A program made the position numbers and the translations under genes. Below the pieces are notes generated by a model, which saw only the letters and a program-made list of their open reading frames with translations, did not search any database and was not told the DNA's origin. From positions 1 to 64,000 of the forward strand of contig NZ_JAAOEO010000011.1 in assembly GCF_011393025.1 (NCBI RefSeq): 64,000 nt of DNA, written 5' to 3'. This stretch comes from Neobacillus terrae. GTDB lineage: Bacteria > Bacillota > Bacilli > Bacillales > Cytobacillaceae. This document shows, one piece after another, positions 58,607-64,000 of this stretch (positions are counted from its first letter, which is position 1; each line of letters begins with the position of its first letter).

Positions 58607-59953
58607 TTATTGTTTTTTCAGCCTCATAAACCGACTTTTTTTATGAATAGGTTCATTTTTGGAGGACTCCTTTTTAAGTAGGTTAAAAAATCGAAACATT
58701 TCAAGTGCAAGAAGCATACCACTAATCCACACAGCACTAAATACATAGCCTGCCACCAGATCGCTTGGCCGGATTTGGTCAAGATAAATTCTGCTGGTGA
58801 AAGACCCAAATAAAACTAAAACAAAAAAAACAAAAGTTATGATAGATAAAATCCAATTTTTCTTATGCCGAATCAGCATGATAAATAGATATCCGTAAAT
58901 CGACAAGACCAGGATTGAAGGCATATCTGGGAAATGAGGGCTGATCCTGTTACCCAATATAAATTGGGTAATCCAGTGAATTCCTTTTGACAATACAATA
59001 TCCCCAGCTAAAGTAACAACCCAAAAACGCAGTTCAAGTGTCCTGTTTTTGTTATTAATATATATTACAATGGCACTTATTAATGCAATAACAGCTAATA
59101 CCCTCAAGGATGACAAACGATTTAAAAAGACCGCAATTCCGTGCCAATGTTTATTAAATAAGGAAAAAATAATTGTCTTTGTCACAAGATTAAATTGGTC
59201 ATTCTCATGACTGATAAAATTTTGGATAGTTCCCACCATTAAAGAAATGAAGATAACAAACAGGATAAAAATGAAAAAGATCATAAACTTAATCTTTAGG
59301 AAACTCTTATATTTCTTAAAAATAGCCTGGTTTAGGAGAAGAAATGATTCCTTTACAAATTCTTTATTTGCTTTAATGGCAATATAAATAAGCGCTATTA
59401 TAGCAATTAGTATACTGGCAAGCACGAGCCACTTTTTTATTTCTGCTTCATACATGTCCCATTTGGGACCTAGCAATTTTCCTAATGAAATAAATACTCC
59501 TACCCAAAGCAGTACACCAATATTAGCAAAAATAGAAAATGTCCGGAAAGGAAGTTTGATTACACCTGATATAATACTAGCTATATGTCTGACTCCGGGT
59601 ATAAAGAAAGAAAAAATCAAAAGTACTTTTCCGTATTTTTTATACCACGAAGACATTTTGTCCATCTTTTCAGGTCCCATATGAATATAATGACCGTACT
59701 TTCGAAAGAAAGGTGCGCCCAGTTTATATCCAAGCCAATAGGAGATAGTTATTCCAAGGCTTCCACCAAGACCCCCAGAAATAATGGAAAGGTATATATT
59801 CATTTTCCCTTGGAAACAGAGTACTCCAACATAACTCATAAGAGCTTCATTTGGGATAGGGAGAAAGATAAGTTCCAGCATCAATGAAATAAAAAGGACA
59901 ATATATCCATACTGATTTAGCAAATGAATGATTTGATCCAAGGTTAACACCAC
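58607..59953 (-). CDS. DedA-PAP2 fusion membrane protein with degenerate phosphatase motifs
   Basis: 448 aa. The N-terminal half (1-200) is a DedA/VTT domain (LIFLPIPNEALMSYVG, FFIPGVRHIASIISGVIKLPF). The C-terminal half has five or six helices arranged like PAP2. However, the motifs are altered: KGIHWITQF...GNRISP in the first, MPSILVLS where PSxH is expected, and SRIYLDQIRPSD where SRx5H is expected. Both catalytic His residues are gone. Intact fusions of this type are annotated as bifunctional DedA/PAP2 proteins involved in lipid transport or phosphate removal. It is the last gene of a minus-strand envelope group. Catalytic loss suggests a transport or binding role. Confidence 0.83.
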   Translation of the reverse strand: MVLTLDQIIHLLNQYGYIVLFISLMLELIFLPIPNEALMSYVGVLCFQGKMNIYLSIISGGLGGSLGITISYWLGYKLGAPFFRKYGHYIHMGPEKMDKMSSWYKKYGKVLLIFSFFIPGVRHIASIISGVIKLPFRTFSIFANIGVLLWVGVFISLGKLLGPKWDMYEAEIKKWLVLASILIAIIALIYIAIKANKEFVKESFLLLNQAIFKKYKSFLKIKFMIFFIFILFVIFISLMVGTIQNFISHENDQFNLVTKTIIFSLFNKHWHGIAVFLNRLSSLRVLAVIALISAIVIYINNKNRTLELRFWVVTLAGDIVLSKGIHWITQFILGNRISPHFPDMPSILVLSIYGYLFIMLIRHKKNWILSIITFVFFVLVLFGSFTSRIYLDQIRPSDLVAGYVFSAVWISGMLLALEMFRFFNLLKKESSKNEPIHKKSRFMRLKKQ

Positions 59954-60140
59954 CGTTTTAAATAAAAGCCTTTATATTTCAGAATTAAAAAAGTTAATAT
60001 ATATTACACTTTCCTAACTTTCTTTTGCTCAAACCATTCTACTGCTCAAAATAGAGGTAAAGAGAGTTTTTATATAAGATTAATTTAAATTTAAGTAATC
60101 TTTAATTTACCCATGAATAAAGGGAAGTATTTGCCTAAAC

Positions 60141-60171
60141 AAAAAATAAAGGCTGCACAATGGACAGCCTT
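60141..60171 (-). terminator. Terminator after the MGDG-synthase-like gene
   Basis: AAGGCTG (60149-60155) pairs with CAGCCTT (60165-60171), followed on the minus strand by TTATTTTTTG. Confidence 0.75.
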
Positions 60172-60190
60172 AATTCTTGTTTTAAAAACC

Positions 60191-61366
60191 TTATGCTTTT
60201 GCTAAAATAATCTTATTTTTTGAATCAGTTACCATCGAAGAGACATTTTCTGTTTCTTTCTCTAGTATCCAATTTATTATTTCTGCAATATTTTTAGTTT
60301 CATCAATTTCGATTTCGTTAAGGTAGGATTTGATGGACTTCCTCCAAACCTGCAACTTCTTCGGATTTTTTAAAATGCTTAACAATTGTTTCTCAAAGGG
60401 CTTACTTTTATCCAATTCAAATACAAGTCCTTTATTTTTTAAATACTTTAGATTTATTTTTTCCTGTCCAGGAAGGACAGAATGAATAAATATGGGGAGT
60501 CTTTTTTTCAGAACCTCACTTATCGTTACACCACCAGGTTTTGTGATGATGGCATCTGCCTTTTCATAAAGCAGGTTCATTTCTATGCGGGAAGAAAGAT
60601 AAGGTAATGGCTTAAGTTGATCCAGTCTCCATGACAAGATTTCCTGGTACATTTTCTTGTTTTTTCCGCAAAGAACAATAAATTCAGAATGGGAAGCATT
60701 CTTTAAGTCTTCGACCAGGTTCATTATGCTCCCAAGTCCGTTATTTCCGCCAGAAATTAGAATTTTTGGTTTATATTTTTGGAGCTTTAACTTTTCTTTT
60801 TTAGTGATATCCTCATGAACTGGTATGCCAGTTACAATCATTTTTTGCCTTGGAACTTTATATTCCCTTAAAAGTTCCTCTTTTGCTTCCTGGCTTGGGA
60901 GGAAATGAACATCAATTCCTTCTCGTCCCCAAAAACTATTCATAAAGAAATCTGTATAGGCATTTATAATGGGGATATCACATTTCCCCATTGTTTTTAA
61001 ATGGCTAAGAATATATGAAGGAAAACCATGTGTGCATATAATTAGGTCAGGCTTTTTCTCCGTTAATAGCTGTTCCATTTTCCGAAGAAAAAAGTGATGA
61101 TACCATTTAAATGTATATTCCTTAGAGGAAGGCAAGTAAAAAAACTTTTTATAAGCCAAATTATACGTATTTGGTGCATATCGAATCCATTTCAAATATC
61201 CACTGCTAATAAATTTCTCTAAAGGTTCATTGCTATAACTCAATATATCAATCTTTTCAAGGACAATATCATCCATTTCCTTTTTTAACGTGTCCATTAA
61301 TGCTTCTGCAACTTGATGGTGTCCCGACCGGATTTGCATAAGTGGTAAAAAGAGGATTTTCTTCAT
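60191..61366 (-). CDS. MGDG-synthase-like glycosyltransferase (UgtP-related)
   Basis: 391 aa. The N-terminal domain, starting ILFLPLMQIRSGHHQVAEAL, matches the MGDG synthase N-domain that binds diacylglycerol. The C-terminal half is GT-B with ILISGGNNGLGSI and the nucleotide-binding KPGGVTISEVLKKRLP. It resembles UgtP/YpfP-type enzymes that make glucosyl- or galactosyl-diacylglycerol, but it is not clearly UgtP itself. ATG at 61366 follows GGGGGGAAGG. It lies between the DedA gene upstream and the DedA-PAP2 gene downstream, hinting at a lipid-linked pathway. Confidence 0.83.
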   Translation of the reverse strand: MKKILFLPLMQIRSGHHQVAEALMDTLKKEMDDIVLEKIDILSYSNEPLEKFISSGYLKWIRYAPNTYNLAYKKFFYLPSSKEYTFKWYHHFFLRKMEQLLTEKKPDLIICTHGFPSYILSHLKTMGKCDIPIINAYTDFFMNSFWGREGIDVHFLPSQEAKEELLREYKVPRQKMIVTGIPVHEDITKKEKLKLQKYKPKILISGGNNGLGSIMNLVEDLKNASHSEFIVLCGKNKKMYQEILSWRLDQLKPLPYLSSRIEMNLLYEKADAIITKPGGVTISEVLKKRLPIFIHSVLPGQEKINLKYLKNKGLVFELDKSKPFEKQLLSILKNPKKLQVWRKSIKSYLNEIEIDETKNIAEIINWILEKETENVSSMVTDSKNKIILAKA

Positions 61367-61520
61367 ATTCCTTCCCCCCTTCCTCATATTTTTTTTGTGC
61401 CTTGCTCTCTATTCAATTTATCACCAAATTTATCATTTACACATGTTTTAATCTAATTCTAATGAAACTGTAAGAGTAAATTTATTTTCCAAAAAAGGAA
61501 AGTACCCATTTATCACCATA

Positions 61521-62120
61521 TTAGGAGGACTGCCTGCTGCTTCTTTTTTTAATATACTTACTTACTGCAAAGATTAAAAAAATCAGTAAAAATACCATTC
61601 CTAAATAGGGTACATATGTGGGATTTATGTGAAAGATACTTCCAAGAAAATATCCTGCCAGGATATAAGGTATTGTCCATAGAAGAGCTCCTAACGCAGA
61701 AAGAGTCAAAAACCTGGTAAACGGGATTTTGGCAAGCCCAGCAAAGTAAGGACTTATTTGTCGCAAACCTGGCAAATAAAACCCTATGAGAATCATTTTC
61801 AGTCCAGTTTTTGAGTATTTAACATTCATTTTCTCCAGCCGCTCCCTAGTTATCCCAATATATTTTCCATACTTGTTTATAAAGGGATACCCTACATATT
61901 TCCCCAGAAAATAAGCTGTAAGCATGCCAATTATTGCCCCTAATACAGAAGATAAGAGAGACATCATAATAGACAGCTTATTTTGAATCATTAAAACTCC
62001 TATAAAGAAAAGCAATGACTCTTCGGGTGCCGGAATACCAACAATTCCGAAGAATAAAAATAAAAAAATGATGAAATATCCGTAATTCTGTATGTAGTTT
62101 AATAATGAATCTATGCTCAT
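61521..62120 (-). CDS. DedA-family membrane protein
   Basis: 199 aa. Four or five membrane helices with the VTT/SNARE-associated signature: GIPAPEESLLFFIGVL near the start and FYLPGLRQISPYFAGLAKIPFTRFL mid-protein (FxPGxR motif). The family moves undecaprenyl phosphate or phospholipids across the membrane (UptA and related). The start ATG at 62120 has GGAG and overlaps the upstream polysaccharide deacetylase gene by 4 bases. The upstream frame extension to 62177 lacks a site. It is the second gene of the envelope group. Confidence 0.87.
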   Translation of the reverse strand: MSIDSLLNYIQNYGYFIIFLFLFFGIVGIPAPEESLLFFIGVLMIQNKLSIMMSLLSSVLGAIIGMLTAYFLGKYVGYPFINKYGKYIGITRERLEKMNVKYSKTGLKMILIGFYLPGLRQISPYFAGLAKIPFTRFLTLSALGALLWTIPYILAGYFLGSIFHINPTYVPYLGMVFLLIFLIFAVSKYIKKRSSRQSS

Positions 62121-62836
62121 TGCTGCTCCTGCAAATGAAGATCTTTTAAAGTAATAAATTGAGTTTGCTTCTGGCATTCCTTCAAAAAAACTTCAAGGTT
62201 TTTCATCATGTACGCTGGTGCTTCTTCATCCGCTCCCATTGTTGTCCCGCAATCATGCAAAAGCAGGATCGAGTTTTTCCTCGGTGAAGCACGCAGATTA
62301 TCTAATAATGACTTTTTACAGGTTTGAACTTTCCAATCGCCAAAGATATTGGACCACATGACAATTTGATATTTTCTGCTTAACAGGAGTGTAAATATAT
62401 TAAAGTGTCCCCAAGGCGGGCGGTAAAAGTGAACATTTTGATTCGAATATTTTTCTATAGCTTTTTCTGTCTTTATTAATTGCTTTTTCAAGTGCAAAGG
62501 TGAAAGCATCCAGCTTGAAATATGTTTAAAGTGATGAATGCCAATGGTATGGCCTTCTTTACTCATTCTCTCAATAATTTCAGGGTATTTCTCTACTTTG
62601 CTTCCTACTACAAAAAAAGAGGCTTTTACACCATATTTTTTTAAGAGGTCCAGCAGTTCCGGTGTATATTTAGGATTAGGCCCATCATCAAAAGTTAAAG
62701 CTACTCCAGCTGCATTTGTATTTTTTATAATTCCCAGCTTAAACTTACGAATAATTATTGTTGGAAGAATAGAATATAGACAAAAAAACATTATCAGGAT
62801 GATTAAGCAAGTAATAAATAAATAAAACATTATCAT
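62117..62836 (-). CDS. Polysaccharide deacetylase (NodB domain), membrane-anchored
   Basis: 239 aa. The N-terminal helix (4-26) anchors the enzyme outside the membrane. The NodB domain shows ALTFDDGPNP (catalytic Asp and metal Asp), the metal His pair in TIGIHHFKH, FYRPPWGHFN and the late SILLLHDCG. Such enzymes remove acetyl groups from GlcNAc in peptidoglycan or other polymers. It overlaps the DedA gene by ATGA, so the two are co-translated. Pairing a deacetylase with a DedA protein and a glycosyltransferase suggests a surface glycolipid or polymer function. Confidence 0.87.
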   Translation of the reverse strand: MIMFYLFITCLIILIMFFCLYSILPTIIIRKFKLGIIKNTNAAGVALTFDDGPNPKYTPELLDLLKKYGVKASFFVVGSKVEKYPEIIERMSKEGHTIGIHHFKHISSWMLSPLHLKKQLIKTEKAIEKYSNQNVHFYRPPWGHFNIFTLLLSRKYQIVMWSNIFGDWKVQTCKKSLLDNLRASPRKNSILLLHDCGTTMGADEEAPAYMMKNLEVFLKECQKQTQFITLKDLHLQEQQ

Positions 62837-63070
62837 TTCAGTCCTTTATATTATGTCTTTATATTAATTATATTCTAAACCCTTTTTCACTTATACGTTT
62901 TAATCTCTGCAAATAGATTATATCTCCTATTATTTCTTCACCCTTCTTACTTTCTCCTTTTTCATTCCAAAGTCTTCCTTTAAATCTATTGAGGGCTTCA
63001 TATTCATGAAGATTCTAGGGCATCTTACCTAACTAGAATAATTTTCTATTAATTTTTTCAAATTTTTTTC
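62837..63070. other. Intergenic region before the treP promoter
   Basis: About 230 AT-rich bases between the divergent deacetylase and treP genes. They should hold the deacetylase promoter. No gene, RNA or repeat was recognised apart from the elements listed next. Confidence 0.5.
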
Positions 63071-63124
63071 TTGATAATCTTGTATATACAAGATAAGATA
63101 TTAAACATAACTTGTATATACAGG
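63071..63124 (+). promoter_or_regulatory. treP promoter with two TreR-type operators
   Basis: TTGATA (63071-63076) and TAAGAT (63094-63099) are 17 bases apart. A perfect palindrome, CTTGTATATACAAG (63079-63092), fills the spacer exactly. A second near copy, CTTGTATATACAGG, lies at 63111-63124, 32 bases further (three helical turns). TTGTATATACAA is the known TreR (GntR-family) operator core, so TreR should repress treP until trehalose 6-phosphate is present. Confidence 0.8.
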
Positions 63125-63132
63125 TAGAAAAA

Positions 63133-63146
63133 TGAAAGCGGTTATA
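63133..63146 (+). promoter_or_regulatory. Candidate cre (CcpA) site before treP
   Basis: TGAAAGCGGTTATA matches the cre consensus TGWAARCGYTWNCW at 12 of 14 positions. It sits downstream of the second operator, a place where CcpA would repress treP when glucose is available. Confidence 0.5.
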
Positions 63147-63296
63147 TATGAATTGATCGGGATATAAGGCAATTGGAATTTTTTATTTTTTGTAAATGTA
63201 ACCCCTTTCGGTAAATGTATCTCTCTTTCATATTAAATGGAATGAGGCTGACCAAATTTCCGGTAGCTTTGATCCCCATAATAGGAGGGTTTAATA

Positions 63297-64000
63297 ATGG
63301 ATTTACGGCAACAGGCAGGAGAAATCCTAGAAGCAGTCGGCGGCAAAGATAATATTGCAGCAGCTACACACTGTGTTACACGTTTACGCTTTGCCTTAAA
63401 AGATGAAGCGAAAGTAAACAAAGAAGAACTAGAAAAAATTGAGGCTGTCAAAGGCTCCTTTTCGAGCAATGGCCAATTCCAAGTTGTTATAGGGCAGGGA
63501 ACAGTAGATAAAGTCTACAATGAATTAGCCGATATCGCTGGAATTCATCATGCAACGAAAGACGATGTAAAAGCTGCATCCGCAGAAAAGCTAAACCCAA
63601 TACAGCGTGCGATTAAAACACTTGCTGATATCTTTATCCCTATACTTCCGGCAATCGTTACAGCCGGTTTATTGATGGGTATAAACAATATTTTGGCCAA
63701 CCCTGGAATATTCTATAAACAGGCATTTATCGAGGTTCATCCCGCATGGGCAGACCTTGCCAATATGATTAACATTATTGCTAACACATCATTCGTCTTC
63801 CTTCCTGGTTTGATTGGATGGTCGGCTGTGAAAAAATTTGGCGGAAATCCTCTGCTTGGTATTGTTTTAGGTTTAATGCTTGTCCATCCAGATCTTTTAA
63901 ATGCATGGGGTTATGGGGAAGCATTAAAAGCACATAAGGTACCTCACTGGAATCTATTTGGTCTGAGCATTCAAAAAATAGGTTATCAGGGACAGGTTCT
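63297..64000 (+). CDS. treP: PTS trehalose-specific EIIBC component (cut by window edge)
   Basis: The first 234 residues are visible. The IIB domain (about 1-85) has the phosphocysteine in AATHCVTRLRFAL and FQVVIGQGTVDKVY. The IIC membrane domain starts near 108 (AIKTLADIFIPILPAIVTAGLLMGINNIL) and includes FGGNPLLGIVLGLMLVHPDLLNAW, as in trehalose and sucrose permeases. It imports and phosphorylates trehalose to trehalose 6-phosphate. Two TreR-type operators before it support trehalose. treA and treR usually follow and would lie past the right edge. AGGAGGG precedes ATG. Confidence 0.92.
   Translation, partial: MDLRQQAGEILEAVGGKDNIAAATHCVTRLRFALKDEAKVNKEELEKIEAVKGSFSSNGQFQVVIGQGTVDKVYNELADIAGIHHATKDDVKAASAEKLNPIQRAIKTLADIFIPILPAIVTAGLLMGINNILANPGIFYKQAFIEVHPAWADLANMINIIANTSFVFLPGLIGWSAVKKFGGNPLLGIVLGLMLVHPDLLNAWGYGEALKAHKVPHWNLFGLSIQKIGYQGQV

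Overview
The window looks like the chromosome of a low-GC, spore-forming Gram-positive bacterium of the family Bacillaceae. The support is a set of Bacillus-type genes and signals: proI/yqjP/yqjQ/namA neighbours, hxlR-hxlA-hxlB, a KatE-type catalase, RsbR-like STAS proteins, a GerPA/GerPF-type spore germination protein, an InhA-type M6 protease, two T-box leaders, a TreR-type operator pair before treP, and AGGAGG-type ribosome binding sites. It is not B. subtilis itself, because the gene order differs and several genes are accessory. No rRNA, tRNA or CRISPR array was seen.

Region 1 (1 to about 11,140) is an AT-rich mobile region. It has the 3' end of an IS110-family transposase and an IS1595-family transposase. 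A divergent pair follows: a small XRE regulator and a DndB-like DGQHR-domain protein. Then comes a compact four-gene minus-strand operon: a tyrosine recombinase (448 aa), a very large HTH plus degenerate recombinase-like protein (1196 aa), a second tyrosine recombinase (590 aa) and a coiled-coil protein (330 aa). The layout recalls tnpA-tnpB-tnpC of Tn554-type transposons, but with an extra giant protein. The right end of the element splits a yqjQ-like SDR gene just after its conserved NNAG codons. The rest of yqjQ is not in the window, so the element continues off the left edge. This operon is the best candidate for an undescribed system.

Region 2 (11,140 to 30,900) is mostly ordinary chromosome. 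It holds yqjP, T-box-controlled proI, a short tandem repeat, a phzF gene broken by one in-frame stop, a stand-alone MurG-like transferase with a GT2 glycosyltransferase, namA, three GNAT genes (one with a Clp-N-like half), ribokinase, a VanW protein, a YdcF protein, a secreted M6 metalloprotease, a T-box-controlled amino-acid permease, a DHA2 multidrug exporter with a TetR regulator, and proline dehydrogenase.

Region 3 (30,900 to 45,500) is punctuated by a dispersed MITE-like repeat (two full copies of about 245 bp and two partial relatives). It contains an MFS transporter, the formaldehyde-detoxifying hxlR/hxlAB locus with a candidate operator, yoxD, a lone tatA, an RsbRD-sized STAS protein, a decayed PD-(D/E)XK nuclease gene, a membrane-anchored PQQ dehydrogenase fused to cytochrome c with a DUF2269 membrane gene beside it, an M20 peptidase and a FUSC-family transporter.

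Region 4 (45,500 to 64,000) carries stress, spore and envelope functions: katE and a DUF2188 gene, each behind a very similar SigB-like promoter; paaK; DUF421 and DUF2892 proteins; an aminoglycoside-phosphotransferase-fold kinase; an alpha/beta hydrolase with a PAP2 phosphatase; a gerP-type gene; a lysozyme-like protein; a nitrilase remnant; a DUF4362 lipoprotein; and a PAS-STAS stressosome-like protein. It ends with a minus-strand envelope cluster (polysaccharide deacetylase, DedA, MGDG-synthase-like glycosyltransferase, DedA-PAP2 fusion) and the start of treP with a TreR-type promoter and a cre-like site.
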